Below, one piece after another: positions 41,625 to 51,098 of a DNA stretch of 64,000 nt; the stretch's first letter is position 1, and each line of letters begins with the position of its first letter. The stretch spans positions 1-64,000 of the forward strand of contig JAWRHV010000026.1 in assembly GCA_040266995.1 (NCBI GenBank), read 5' to 3'. Under the pieces are notes generated by a model. That model had not been told where the DNA came from. It saw only the letters and a program-made list of their open reading frames with translations, and ran no database searches. The DNA comes from UBA4312 sp040266995. Its GTDB lineage: Bacteria > Bacillota_I > Bacilli_A > Erysipelotrichales > Erysipelotrichaceae. Both the position numbers and the translations under genes were made by a program.

Positions 41625-42686
41625 TTATACCCTGGTCTTTACAGCATCCGTATAGTCATTATTTGCATTCCTGTTTGGATTTAATCCGTTGATTTCAGGT
41701 ACAAATACAGAGATGACCTGGATGATCGCAACTATGGAGAGCAAGGAACTCTGGTATGTATATTTCGGTACAGACAGAATGTTTTCACCAATTTCATCCT
41801 GGTTTGTAACCATGATCGTATGAGCTTTTAAATTCACCAGATAATCAAAGGTTCTGTCCACAAGCTCTTTTTCCGTTCCATCATTGAGTAAGATGACATA
41901 AGAATCCTTTGTGATAGAACGATGCATACCATGAGAGAATTCCACGGTATCATTGAACATAGTTGGAATACACATGGTTTCCATCAGTTTTAGCTGACCT
42001 TCCATGGAAGTCCCGAAATTCAGACCATCGCCAAGAACGTAAATATGTGTCATTCCTTTTCCATACTGGTTTTTATGGCACCAGTCTGTGATATTTGAAA
42101 TCACTGTATCCAGATTCATTACTTCCTGTTCCAGGTCTTTCTTATATACACCAAACTGCTCCTCGCTGATGCTTCCTTTAGCTTGTGCTAGATACAGATT
42201 CAGCAGCAACAATGCCAGCAATGTACAGCTGTATCCCTTTGTCTTGGCATTGGAATCTTCTATGCCGCAATGAAAATCAATGATATCGTCACTTAGTGTA
42301 TCCGTTGGCGAGCCCTTTTCGTTGGTTAATCCCAATACCTTACAGCCCTTGGCTTTGGCCATTTTTAAAGACTCTACCACCCCGCGGCTCGTTCCTGTCT
42401 GGGATATACCGATCACCAGTGTCGTATCTTTCTCTTTCCAGTCAAAAGAATGGGTCGTATGCATGAAAGCCGATGGAGTGACCACATATACCGGGATCCG
42501 ACAATCTCTTTCTAAAGCCGGACGTACGGAAGTTGCTGCATTGTATGAACTTCCATGACCAATGATATATATGCACTCGATATCTTTATATGCCTGCGCA
42601 ATTAACTGAATCGACGGATCCTTCAACATATTCCTTAAAACTTCTTTTTCTTCTCGTATATACTCCCACATTACACTTTCAAACAT
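41625..42686 (-). CDS. SIS-domain sugar isomerase/deglycase (AgaS/FrlB-like)
   Basis: 353 aa from ATG 42684-42686 (AAGGAGGC upstream). Two SIS domains: GHGSSYNAATSVRP with GISQTGTSRGVVESL in the first, GDGLNFGTSMEGQLKL with VEFSHGMHRS in the second. This layout is shared by GlmS isomerase domains, AgaS and fructosamine-6-phosphate deglycases, which isomerise or deaminate amino-sugar phosphates. It starts one base after the EamA gene's stop, and nagB lies 85 bases downstream. A fructosamine or other Amadori-type substrate is possible, but no FrlD-like kinase is in view. Confidence 0.8.
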   Translation of the reverse strand: MFESVMWEYIREEKEVLRNMLKDPSIQLIAQAYKDIECIYIIGHGSSYNAATSVRPALERDCRIPVYVVTPSAFMHTTHSFDWKEKDTTLVIGISQTGTSRGVVESLKMAKAKGCKVLGLTNEKGSPTDTLSDDIIDFHCGIEDSNAKTKGYSCTLLALLLLNLYLAQAKGSISEEQFGVYKKDLEQEVMNLDTVISNITDWCHKNQYGKGMTHIYVLGDGLNFGTSMEGQLKLMETMCIPTMFNDTVEFSHGMHRSITKDSYVILLNDGTEKELVDRTFDYLVNLKAHTIMVTNQDEIGENILSVPKYTYQSSLLSIVAIIQVISVFVPEINGLNPNRNANNDYTDAVKTRV

Positions 42687-42687
42687 T

Positions 42688-43527
42688 TTATGCCTCCTTA
42701 ACTTCTTTGATACTATTATACACCAAAGCACTGCCAATCAGTACAGCACCGATGCAGGCAGCCGAACTCAATCGTTCATGCAGGAAAAGAAAAGCCCAGA
42801 TGGGTGCTAAGACCGCTTCGCTCATACAGATGATATTGGCGGTAAATCCGGATATGCCTTCGATTCCCTTGGCAAAAAAGATACCGCTGATCCCGTTGGT
42901 CACAATACCGGCAGCCAGTAGATACAGTCCGTCAGATACGGACACCTGTATAGAAGGATGCACCACAAGATAGAACAAGGTCGTCAGTGCGCATAAAAAA
43001 TATTGTATATATAAGGAACTGTTGGCATCGGCCTGTTCTTTGGTATTCAGATAGAACTGAGCACCTAAAAAAGCACCGGAAGCGATGGCCAGAATATTCC
43101 CTAACAGACCATCCCAAGAAAGCTGATCAAAGAAGAAGGTAACCATTCCGGTGAGTGCAAGAACGATTACGAAGAGTTGATAGGGCTTCGGCAACCTCCT
43201 TTTATCCAGACTTTGATAAATCAATACAAAGATCATCGAGGTATACTGCAAAACAATGGTATTTCCAACCGTTGTCAAAAGATTGGCAAATACGAAACAA
43301 ATCTGCATCAAGAATTGAAAAAAGCCGGTCATCAGGACAAATTTTGTCCATTGAAAACGATGCCTTTGAAACAACAGACAAAAAACAAGGGCAAAAAACG
43401 CCTCTGCACCGACAATCAGAAAACCCGATTGTTCCACACTTTTAATAAACAATCCTCCGGTTGACCAGCATAAGGCCGTAATAGCTACATAGAAGTGATA
43501 TTTCGTTAATCCCTTTTGTCTTTTCAT
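42688..43527 (-). CDS. EamA/DMT-family transporter
   Basis: 279 aa with ten predicted membrane helices and the two-fold EamA repeat (ALCWSTGGLFIKSVEQ in the first half; GISGIFFAKGIEGISG in the second). DMT proteins carry metabolites or drugs. Coupling to the SIS gene by a one-base gap suggests that it imports the SIS enzyme's substrate precursor, as in fructoselysine-type loci. First gene of the unit. Confidence 0.82.
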   Translation of the reverse strand: MKRQKGLTKYHFYVAITALCWSTGGLFIKSVEQSGFLIVGAEAFFALVFCLLFQRHRFQWTKFVLMTGFFQFLMQICFVFANLLTTVGNTIVLQYTSMIFVLIYQSLDKRRLPKPYQLFVIVLALTGMVTFFFDQLSWDGLLGNILAIASGAFLGAQFYLNTKEQADANSSLYIQYFLCALTTLFYLVVHPSIQVSVSDGLYLLAAGIVTNGISGIFFAKGIEGISGFTANIICMSEAVLAPIWAFLFLHERLSSAACIGAVLIGSALVYNSIKEVKEA

Positions 43528-43564
43528 GTTTTACATTCTATCAAGGATCTAGAAAGGAACAAAG

Positions 43565-43589
43565 AAAAAGAATCAGAAATTCTGATTCT
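43565..43589 (-). terminator. Terminator of the AraM-like gene
   Basis: AGAATCAG (43569-43576) and CTGATTCT (43582-43589), followed on the minus strand by TTTTTC; it overlaps the stop codon. Confidence 0.8.
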
Positions 43590-44901
43590 AAAATACGCTA
43601 TTCGCTACCTCCTCCAGTCTGCCAAGATCCCATAACAGACGACTTCCGATATATTTATCCCGAATATCCTTGGAGTAAATGAATGTTTTTCTGGTTTCCA
43701 GACAACTGTGTCCCAGCTTTGTGTAATCCCCAGACAATCCAATCGTTTGCATCAGCTTCCGGTATTCTTCCCGGGATGGGATTTCCTGGTCGATGATCTG
43801 CAGTATTTCAGACCAGTTGGATCGAATCTTTTCAAAGCGTACAGCATGTTTTGTCACATCATACTTCTTTTCTTTGGTTTCCAATTCAATCATTGAAACA
43901 GCACTTTGTCCCAAAAAATCCTTCAAGTCTTTTTGCCATCGCATCGGATCAAAGCTCTGTACATAGGCCTTGGCTACCTTTTCATCCGGTGTGAGCTGTT
44001 TGATCTGCTCATAGATATCGATACAGGCAGCGGTTGCCACCGCACACTGGATGCCATGAAAGTCATGCGGTGTGCCGAATTCCACCGAGCGCATATCCCA
44101 GATATGCGAGAAGTAATGTTCCATCCCCGATGCCGGACGAGATACACCGGCCAGCTGCATCGCAATCCCGGCATAAACCAATCCTTCGGTCACCGCCTGA
44201 ATAGCCTTCGGATCTCTTTGCATCAACCCTTCCGCATGCTTTGCGCAGCTTTTCAAAGAAGTATGGATCAGATCCGCTATCTTCGGACAATAGTATTCCC
44301 CGTTGATCACATGAGAAATGCGCCATTCACAGATACTGATATACTTGGCAAAAATATCACCGATTCCTGACTGGATCATACGCAGCGGGGCTTCCTTTAA
44401 GATGTCGATGTCACAAACCACCACACAAGGACAAACCGAAGAAATGGATACCTTCAGGTTATCGCGGATCATCGAGGAAGAAGCCGACGCAAAGCCATCC
44501 ATACTGGGGGCTGTCGCAATGATGATATAGGGCTTGCCGGATATGGAGGCCATGATCTTGCCGATATCATTCAGCGTACCGGATCCTACCACAGCGATCA
44601 AATCACAGGATGGATCAAAATGCAGCATGGCTTTGCCCACATGATATTCATCCGGAACGACCGTTCCTTTGTATGTATATTCGCTATAGGGTATACCATG
44701 CTCTGTCAATAAGGAAGTAACCCTGTCCTGAACCGCTTTTTGCGTATAAATATCTTGTAAAAGAAAGACTTTCGATGCCTTCTGCTTTTCAACCAATGAC
44801 GGCACTTTTTCCAATACGTCTGCTCCAATCAAAATATCTTCCACATCGGTATGATGGCATTTTCCACACGAACACATCCCGGTATACTGACTCAGTTCCA
44901 T
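43588..44901 (-). CDS. sn-Glycerol-1-phosphate dehydrogenase (AraM/EgsA family)
   Basis: 437 aa from ATG 44899-44901 (GGAGATAAG upstream). The nucleotide site is VGSGTLNDIGK, the substrate loop is APSMDGFASASSSM, and metal ligands lie in SGIGDIFAKY (Asp), GMEHYFSHIWDM (His) and GTPHDFHGI (His). AraM makes sn-glycerol-1-phosphate from dihydroxyacetone phosphate, the stereoisomer used for archaeal lipids and, in Bacillus, heptaprenylglyceryl phosphate. No prenyltransferase partner is in the window. A catabolic role in polyol or pentitol metabolism is an alternative, since araM is linked to arabinose genes in Bacillus. Confidence 0.85.
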   Translation of the reverse strand: MELSQYTGMCSCGKCHHTDVEDILIGADVLEKVPSLVEKQKASKVFLLQDIYTQKAVQDRVTSLLTEHGIPYSEYTYKGTVVPDEYHVGKAMLHFDPSCDLIAVVGSGTLNDIGKIMASISGKPYIIIATAPSMDGFASASSSMIRDNLKVSISSVCPCVVVCDIDILKEAPLRMIQSGIGDIFAKYISICEWRISHVINGEYYCPKIADLIHTSLKSCAKHAEGLMQRDPKAIQAVTEGLVYAGIAMQLAGVSRPASGMEHYFSHIWDMRSVEFGTPHDFHGIQCAVATAACIDIYEQIKQLTPDEKVAKAYVQSFDPMRWQKDLKDFLGQSAVSMIELETKEKKYDVTKHAVRFEKIRSNWSEILQIIDQEIPSREEYRKLMQTIGLSGDYTKLGHSCLETRKTFIYSKDIRDKYIGSRLLWDLGRLEEVANSVF

Positions 44902-44957
44902 ATTCTTATCTCCATTCAAAAATACAGAAACATTATATCAATGCGTATTGTATGCGT

Positions 44958-46019
44958 CTATATCCGATCCTTATTTCGTGCCCGAACCATGCCAAGCGTC
45001 CGTCCGAAAGAAAGAACAAGACACCAAATCATCAGGATATACATTCCATGCGTCAACATCAGATCCTCATTATAAAACTGTTTTGCCATCCATCCGTTAA
45101 CGATCGTGGAAAAATGCATATAGGTCGTAGGAAACAGATGCGCAAATGGTTGTAAATACGGAATCAGATAAGGCGCATAGCCAAATCCTGGAATCAGTAC
45201 AATGGATGTGATCAATAAACTGGTTTCCTCCTTGATAAAGCCAGAAAGTACGCTCACAAATAAAGAAAGAAACAAAATAAAACCGGCAAGCAGAAGTAAG
45301 TTGGATCCAACACAAAGAGCTGCCGGCTTTGTGATCCATGTTTCTTGGCTCCATACCAAAATAGGATGTGCACTACCCGTTTGTCCGGTCAGCAGTGTGC
45401 ATACAATCCACTGCAATCCCAATACGCCCCCTGCCATTCCCATGGAACAGATAAAACCAGCTATGATCTTTGAAATCACGATACAAGGACTGCTTAAGGG
45501 AAACAGTCGGGTACAATCCATCGCCTGGTTCCGATCCATCAAAGCTATATGAACCAGAAGAATCAGACTGCCAATGGTCAAAAGCGCAGGAAAGATCGTC
45601 TGGCCTGTATAGAACAAAAAGGTGTACCCGTATACAGGATATTCCATATTTTCGTAAGCCAGATGCTGGTCAGACAGTGCCTCATAATAGATCCTTTGTT
45701 TATCCAGGTCTTCCACCATATCTTCGGATTGTTGCCAAACCATCGCTTTCTGTTTGTCAAGGATCGTCAAATACGTACTGGTAAAAGAATCCCAATCCTT
45801 TGTTTCATAGGCATCCAGTGCCTCTTTATATTCCGGTACCAGTACTTGTGTCTGCTCATTCAATCGGATCTGTTCCTGTATCGTCTCCTTTATCTGTGAT
45901 TGTGCATGCATATTCATTCCCCAGAATAACAGAACAACCAGGAAATACACGCCGGCGGTCAACCAGTTTCCTTTTCTGCACAGAGCCCGTTTTATCAAAA
46001 AGAGTATATATGTTTTCAT
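44958..46019 (-). CDS. ABC-2-type membrane permease (second)
   Basis: 353 aa from ATG 46017-46019. One membrane helix (about residues 18-34), a long extracytoplasmic loop of about 110 residues rich in charged coil, then five helices. It is paralogous to the permease encoded just upstream, and the ATGA overlap between them indicates translational coupling. The long extracytoplasmic domain is typical of exporters of peptides or lipids in Bacillota. The cargo is unknown. Confidence 0.75.
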   Translation of the reverse strand: MKTYILFLIKRALCRKGNWLTAGVYFLVVLLFWGMNMHAQSQIKETIQEQIRLNEQTQVLVPEYKEALDAYETKDWDSFTSTYLTILDKQKAMVWQQSEDMVEDLDKQRIYYEALSDQHLAYENMEYPVYGYTFLFYTGQTIFPALLTIGSLILLVHIALMDRNQAMDCTRLFPLSSPCIVISKIIAGFICSMGMAGGVLGLQWIVCTLLTGQTGSAHPILVWSQETWITKPAALCVGSNLLLLAGFILFLSLFVSVLSGFIKEETSLLITSIVLIPGFGYAPYLIPYLQPFAHLFPTTYMHFSTIVNGWMAKQFYNEDLMLTHGMYILMIWCLVLSFGRTLGMVRARNKDRI

Positions 46020-47161
46020 CCTCTTTTCCTTTCCAGGATCATTCGAAGCCCGAATAATATCACACATCCTGTTATTAACACCCACATCCCATGCATGAAA
46101 TCGATGTTCGTATTTCCTGTAATGTGTGTCATTTGACCGCTGATTACTTTCATGGACTGAAAATAGGTCGACGGAAACAGATGCATAACGGAAAAAAGTG
46201 GAACGATATGTTCAGATATCCAAATACCACCAAGGATCAACAGAGAACACACCCCAATGGTCCCTAACGTATTGCGTATTCCATAGCTGACCAAGGAAAC
46301 TAGACAAGACAGAAACAAAATAGATAAGAAGCCTGTTATACACCATTGTATAAACACCGTCGAAACAGGTTGAAAAAGCTTTGCTTGGCCGTAGATACGG
46401 ATCGGAGTATCCCCGTTTCCCAAGGTCATGCAGGCAGCGCCAAGAAGCAAACAAAACATACAGACAATCACAGCAAGAAACAAGGATATGACTGTTTCTG
46501 CCATCAGAAGCTGGATTTGTTTGGGGATTTTATGCCCGGGAATCAGACCATGGATAAATAACCTGTTCTCATAACACGAATTGCACAGGACAGATAAAAT
46601 AAAAATCAACACAAAAGATAGAATGAAAGGGAGGATCATCTGGCTTGCCGAAATAAGAAAGGACACGCCCTGTACATTGGCATATCGGTTATCAAAGGAT
46701 TGTTCATGTTCCCTTTGATATTGATCATAGGCCTGGTCAATGCTTAAAGCTTCTATCACCTCTTTATTTTCTGCTTCCTCCTGCATAAGGGCAGATATCG
46801 CCATTTGATGATGCATATGATCATAGAAATAGTATTGCTGCCAGTTCTTATCCTGCATAGCCTGCAGTCGTTTTTCCAGAACATCTTTTCGCATCCTGGC
46901 TGTATCCAGATCTCCCATCAATACTTCATAGGTCGAATCCTCAAGTGTATCCTTATCCAATTCCTGTTCAAAATATTCAATACTTTCATTGACCTGCTCG
47001 AGCTCCTGCGTTCCATTTCCGATTGGATCCTCCAGAACAAACTGAGCTGATTTCCAGCTTCCTCCATATAAAAGTCCAAGGAAGATCAGTACAAAAATCA
47101 AAGGAATCCAGTTGGCTTTCTGTTTCCGGCTTTTCCGGATCAACCAGCATAAATAGGTCAT
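46016..47161 (-). CDS. ABC-2-type membrane permease (first)
   Basis: 381 aa. One N-terminal helix (WIPLIFVLIFLGLLYGG), a 120-residue extracytoplasmic helical domain (ELEQVNESIEYFEQELDKD), then a cluster of helices from about residue 175. It overlaps the ATPase gene by four bases at its start and the second permease by four at its end, forming a three-gene exporter with two different permeases. Confidence 0.75.
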   Translation of the reverse strand: MTYLCWLIRKSRKQKANWIPLIFVLIFLGLLYGGSWKSAQFVLEDPIGNGTQELEQVNESIEYFEQELDKDTLEDSTYEVLMGDLDTARMRKDVLEKRLQAMQDKNWQQYYFYDHMHHQMAISALMQEEAENKEVIEALSIDQAYDQYQREHEQSFDNRYANVQGVSFLISASQMILPFILSFVLIFILSVLCNSCYENRLFIHGLIPGHKIPKQIQLLMAETVISLFLAVIVCMFCLLLGAACMTLGNGDTPIRIYGQAKLFQPVSTVFIQWCITGFLSILFLSCLVSLVSYGIRNTLGTIGVCSLLILGGIWISEHIVPLFSVMHLFPSTYFQSMKVISGQMTHITGNTNIDFMHGMWVLITGCVILFGLRMILERKRG

Positions 47162-47775
47162 ACATTGACCTCCTTTAGCTTTTTATCCCGGATCTGAAGT
47201 ACGATATCACAAAATTCACTGATTTCGTCTTTATAATGCGATGACAACAAAATCGTTTTATTCCGTTCCTTCCATTCCTTCAAAATTTCAAAAAAACGTT
47301 TTCGATTCTGATCATCCAGTCCATTTGTGATTTCATCCATAATCAGATATGTCGCATCACTGATAAGATACATCCCAATGATCAGCTTCTGTTTCATGCC
47401 CAGTGAATACTTTTTTATGGGAAGCCGGATATATTCTTCCATGTTTAAAGCTTGGATTACAAATTTTATGTCAACCTTGGAATCCCACATTTTCTTAACA
47501 AATGCCATATAGTCTTCTCCCTTTAAGTTTCCATCCAGCCATTCCACATCTTCAAAGTAAAAAACATCTTTTAAGCAGGATTCTACAGGCTTTCCGTCAA
47601 AAAGGATCTTTCCTTCTTTTGGGTCGATCAAATGGACCATCGTCCGAAATAACGTGGTTTTCCCACTGCCGTTCTCTGAGACAATGCCATAGATCTTACC
47701 AAGCTGAAACGTATAGTGAATATTCCTGACGATCGGATGCCTGGTTTCAATTGTCAGATTCTGTAACTGGATCAT
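47158..47775 (-). CDS. ABC transporter ATP-binding protein
   Basis: 205 aa. Walker A is SENGSGKTT (about residues 34-42), the signature is KKYSLGMKQKLIIGMYL and Walker B YLIMDEITNGLD; the H-loop is ILLSSHYKDE. The degenerate LGMKQK signature is typical of bacitracin/lantibiotic-type exporters. It energises the two permeases. No two-component system or GntR regulator is adjacent, unlike many such exporters. Confidence 0.85.
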   Translation of the reverse strand: MIQLQNLTIETRHPIVRNIHYTFQLGKIYGIVSENGSGKTTLFRTMVHLIDPKEGKILFDGKPVESCLKDVFYFEDVEWLDGNLKGEDYMAFVKKMWDSKVDIKFVIQALNMEEYIRLPIKKYSLGMKQKLIIGMYLISDATYLIMDEITNGLDDQNRKRFFEILKEWKERNKTILLSSHYKDEISEFCDIVLQIRDKKLKEVNV

Positions 47776-47842
47776 TTGAATATCTCCTTATGAAAAAAGA
47801 CAATTAGATAAGCCTTTGTTGTCCAATGAATTACAATTATTT

Positions 47843-47871
47843 CTATTATATGAATATTCAAATCGTGTCAA
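47843..47871 (-). promoter_or_regulatory. Promoter of the ABC exporter operon
   Basis: On the minus strand TTGACA (47866-47871) precedes TATAAT (47845-47850, 15-base spacer) or the overlapping TAATAG (47843-47848, 17-base spacer). Confidence 0.55.
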
Positions 47872-47967
47872 AACCAAAGTACTTTTTTTAAAGATATCAT
47901 AACGAACCCAAACTATATCACCTTAAAAAGACAGGTTCATACCCAAATAGAGTATTTTACCTGAAGT

Positions 47968-48004
47968 CATAAAAAAACAGCTGTTATCCTTGTTTCAGCT
48001 GTTT
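47968..48004 (-). terminator. Terminator of the HAD gene
   Basis: AAACAGCTG (47975-47983) and CAGCTGTTT (47996-48004), followed on the minus strand by seven T residues. Confidence 0.8.
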
Positions 48005-48688
48005 GTATTCATTCTCCAGTTTTTTTAATACGTTTACAAGTTCCTCTTCCGTATATACCACGACATCTGCACAAGGTCCTTCCTGGTGATGGTGACGGTT
48101 CATATGGATCGTGTGCATTCCGGCTTGCTTGGCTCCCTGGATATCGTTGATATAATGATCACCGATATAGATCCAGTCTTCCGGCTGCGTATGGAGCGAA
48201 TGCGCCATAATCTCAAAAGCTTCTTTATGTGGTTTATTCACACCGATCTGTTCACTGATAAAGACATGATCTTCCTTCACATAGTTGTACATGCCAAGTG
48301 TCCGTATCTTATCCTTTTGATGGGCTTCCTGTCCATTGGATAAAATACTGATCTCACTGTTCGTATTTTGAAAAAAAGTATGCAAGGCCGGTGCCATATG
48401 AATATGCTTCTGGTTCTGCCGATACAGATCCTGAAAATCAGCCGCTTCCAACAAACCAAAAGGAATGCCACACTCTTTACAAGCCATATAGATCCGGTAA
48501 ATGCCCACATCGTCATTGGTGATAATATTCTTTTGTTCGTATTCAAATACTTTTTCCCCGTTATCCCTGTAACAGCGATAGAAAGAATCCATATCTCCGG
48601 TATAATCCGGTATCATCGCAGCCAGCGCATCCAAAAAGGGCTGACGGCAGTTATATAAGGTATCATCGCAGTCAAAACAAAATTTCAT
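47984..48688 (-). CDS. HAD-superfamily hydrolase
   Basis: 234 aa. Motif I is FDCDDTLYNCRQ (Asp5, Asp7), motif II ISILSNGQE, motif III NKPHKEAFEI and motif IV YIGDHYINDIQGAKQAG. The helical cap after motif I places it near the YjjG/phosphoglycolate phosphatase group. It is divergent from the glycyl radical operon and may act on a product of that pathway, but this is only positional inference. Confidence 0.8.
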   Translation of the reverse strand: MKFCFDCDDTLYNCRQPFLDALAAMIPDYTGDMDSFYRCYRDNGEKVFEYEQKNIITNDDVGIYRIYMACKECGIPFGLLEAADFQDLYRQNQKHIHMAPALHTFFQNTNSEISILSNGQEAHQKDKIRTLGMYNYVKEDHVFISEQIGVNKPHKEAFEIMAHSLHTQPEDWIYIGDHYINDIQGAKQAGMHTIHMNRHHHQEGPCADVVVYTEEELVNVLKKLENEYKQLKQG

Positions 48689-48742
48689 AATGAACTCCTT
48701 TTATTTGTCTACTATACCACATTTCAAAAAGAATCTATGAAT

Positions 48743-48804
48743 TTGACAAAAAATGAATAATTATGATTAATTTTGATTTATTTTGAATGATTATGTGTTA
48801 TAGT
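48743..48804 (+). promoter_or_regulatory. Regulatory region of the glycyl radical operon
   Basis: Direct repeats TGAATAATTATG (48754-48765) and TGAATGATTATG (48784-48795) lie 30 bp apart, about three helical turns. TTGACA is at 48743-48748 and TATAGT at 48799-48804. Direct repeats near the promoter suit the DeoR-family regulator encoded in the operon. Confidence 0.5.
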
Positions 48805-48827
48805 GTAAATAAAGAGAGGTGACCAGG

Positions 48828-51098
48828 ATGAAACGAATTCGTATTGATGGAGCACAGAATGTAGAAGTCTCTGTAAAAATTCCATGTGAAAAGAGTCCGT
48901 TAGAACAATTGGAGATCATGGAAGCTTATACCAAAGCCCATAAGGAAAGTGAAGGATCATCCAAAGCGCAACGGGAGATCCGTTGTCTGAAAACCATTTT
49001 TCCGGTTTTATTCCGTCATATAGAAGATGGGGATCTGATTGCCGGACGTCTGGATTTTTTGCCGATCGGATTTGGTTCCGTTACATCCATCGGTGGTGTA
49101 GGTCACTATTGTGTGTTCCACAAATTAAGAGCCTTTAAAGATACTTTGGAAACACCGGAGCAGAAAGCTCGTGTGGATATATTATATGACTATTGGATGG
49201 ATCACGATGTCAAAGCTATCTATTGTCAGGATGTTTTAAATGAGGATACAACAGGCCGCTTTATCGATTGCACATATCCGTTTATGGCAACGGCCCGTTT
49301 AAGTGGTATGATGCTCGATTATAAGAAACTGGTCAATCTTGGCATTCCCGGTCTAATGCGCTTGATTGGCGCACAGCCACAGAATGATTTTATCCAAGCC
49401 TGTATGGAGGCCATGCATCTGTTTGTACAGGTCATTGACCGACAGATCGAATTGGTTGAGCAGGCTTACCAAGAGAGCGAAGATAGAAAAAGAAAAGAAG
49501 AATTGCAGCAGATGCGCTTTGATCTTCTCTTTATCAAGGCTCATAAACCCGAAACCTTCCGACAGGCTTTACAGTTATTCTGGCTGTATGCCTTATGTGC
49601 CGGCTGTATCAATTACGGGCGCATGGACATCGTATTAGGCCCTTTCTTAAAACATGATATTGATACCGGGATCTTGGATGAAGAACAGGCCTATCGCATT
49701 GTAAAATCACTGTGGAAAATGATTGAAAACCGTAGAACGACCGTCAATGGACGGATCATCGTCGGTGGCCAGGGACGTGAGGATGTGGAAGCGTGTGATT
49801 TATTTACCCGTATTTGTCTACGTGTCTGTAAAGATACAAGATATGTTGAGCCTCAGTTTACCTTACGTTTTGATCAGAACACACCGGCGGATATTATGGA
49901 TATGGCCTATGAATGCATTGCCAGTGGGGCCACCTATCCGACATTATACAACGATGATGTCAATGTCCCTGCCGTGCAGTATGCAATGCGTGTTGACCGG
50001 AAAACGGCGGAACAGTATGTCCCGTTTGGATGCGGTGAATTTGTGATCCAGGGGCAAAGCGTCGGAACCCCGAATACGCTGTTAAACCTGGTCAAGATCA
50101 TGCAGTTAGCCCTCAATGAAGGGTATGATCCGATGGATCATGTTTACAGGGCGGGCCCTGTCAAAGTCAAACCGTTGTCTTCTTTTCAAACCTTTGATGA
50201 TTTTTATAACCAGTATAAAGAATTATTGAACTTCTATTTTGATCTGAGTGTTTACTGCCAGAGGCACAGCTATGAAGTTATGAATCAGGAGGTTTCCTTC
50301 CTGTTTACTTCGATCTTGATGGATGATTGTATCCACCGGCAAAAAGCACTTCTCGATGGGGGTGTACGGATCCTTGGGGGTACCAATGAAACGTATGGAA
50401 ATATCAATGCCAGCGACGCATTGTATGCCATCAAGACCTTGGTATATGACCAGAAGAAATATTCATTGAAACAATTGAATCAGGCCGCTTTAGCGGATTA
50501 TCGAGGGTATGAGCAACTGCAGAAAGAAATCCTCGATTTGCCAAAATACGGCAATGATAACCCGGATGTGGATGAAATGGCCAATGATCTTTACGAATTT
50601 GTAGCCAAAGGCATTCGCCAGCGAGGGATCGATGAAGGCATGGGCTATTATCTGATCGTCATTTCCAATAACCAGACCAATACCGATTGGGGACATCAGA
50701 CCGATGCTTCCCTGGACGGAAGAAACCGGGGTGTTTATATGAATCCGGCCAACAATCCGCAGGGAGGTGCCGCCCGATCCGGACCGACAGCGGTATTGAA
50801 CTCCTTATCCCTATTCAAAGCAAAATACCATGGGGGCAGTGTACAAAATATCAAGTTTACTCCTCGCATGATGCACCAGGATAAGGAAAAAGTGAAACTG
50901 TTATTTCAAACGTATTTTAAAAAAGGCGGTTGTCAGCTGATGGTGACAGTGGTCGATCACGGGGTTTTGGAAGATGCCCAGATCCATCCGGAAAAATACC
51001 CAGATCTGATTGTACGGGTTGCCGGCTACAGCGCTGTATTTGTGAATCTGACAAAAGATGTACAAGATGAATTATTGAGCAGGACTTTATATGATTAA
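48828..51098 (+). CDS. Glycyl radical enzyme of unknown substrate (dehydratase/lyase type)
   Basis: 756 aa from the ATG at 48828 (GAGAGG upstream); an in-frame GTG nine bases earlier is less likely. The C-terminal radical loop is RVAGYSAVF (Gly733) and the thiyl cysteine lies in FGCGEFV (Cys402 with Glu404). The C-x-E arrangement marks the eliminase branch (glycerol and diol dehydratases, CutC, HypD), not true pyruvate formate-lyase, which has adjacent cysteines. The second residue after Cys is usually reached through Val (GCVE); here it is Gly. No microcompartment genes accompany it. Its operon adds an activase, DeoR and a NanE-like epimerase, hinting at a phosphorylated sugar or amino sugar as substrate. 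Confidence 0.88.
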   Translation: MKRIRIDGAQNVEVSVKIPCEKSPLEQLEIMEAYTKAHKESEGSSKAQREIRCLKTIFPVLFRHIEDGDLIAGRLDFLPIGFGSVTSIGGVGHYCVFHKLRAFKDTLETPEQKARVDILYDYWMDHDVKAIYCQDVLNEDTTGRFIDCTYPFMATARLSGMMLDYKKLVNLGIPGLMRLIGAQPQNDFIQACMEAMHLFVQVIDRQIELVEQAYQESEDRKRKEELQQMRFDLLFIKAHKPETFRQALQLFWLYALCAGCINYGRMDIVLGPFLKHDIDTGILDEEQAYRIVKSLWKMIENRRTTVNGRIIVGGQGREDVEACDLFTRICLRVCKDTRYVEPQFTLRFDQNTPADIMDMAYECIASGATYPTLYNDDVNVPAVQYAMRVDRKTAEQYVPFGCGEFVIQGQSVGTPNTLLNLVKIMQLALNEGYDPMDHVYRAGPVKVKPLSSFQTFDDFYNQYKELLNFYFDLSVYCQRHSYEVMNQEVSFLFTSILMDDCIHRQKALLDGGVRILGGTNETYGNINASDALYAIKTLVYDQKKYSLKQLNQAALADYRGYEQLQKEILDLPKYGNDNPDVDEMANDLYEFVAKGIRQRGIDEGMGYYLIVISNNQTNTDWGHQTDASLDGRNRGVYMNPANNPQGGAARSGPTAVLNSLSLFKAKYHGGSVQNIKFTPRMMHQDKEKVKLLFQTYFKKGGCQLMVTVVDHGVLEDAQIHPEKYPDLIVRVAGYSAVFVNLTKDVQDELLSRTLYD

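Noticed and set aside
48828..51098. Annotation of the glycyl radical enzyme as pyruvate formate-lyase
   Set aside because: Pyruvate formate-lyase has two adjacent active-site cysteines; this enzyme has a single Cys402 followed by Gly-Glu and a two-ferredoxin activase, both traits of the eliminase branch.
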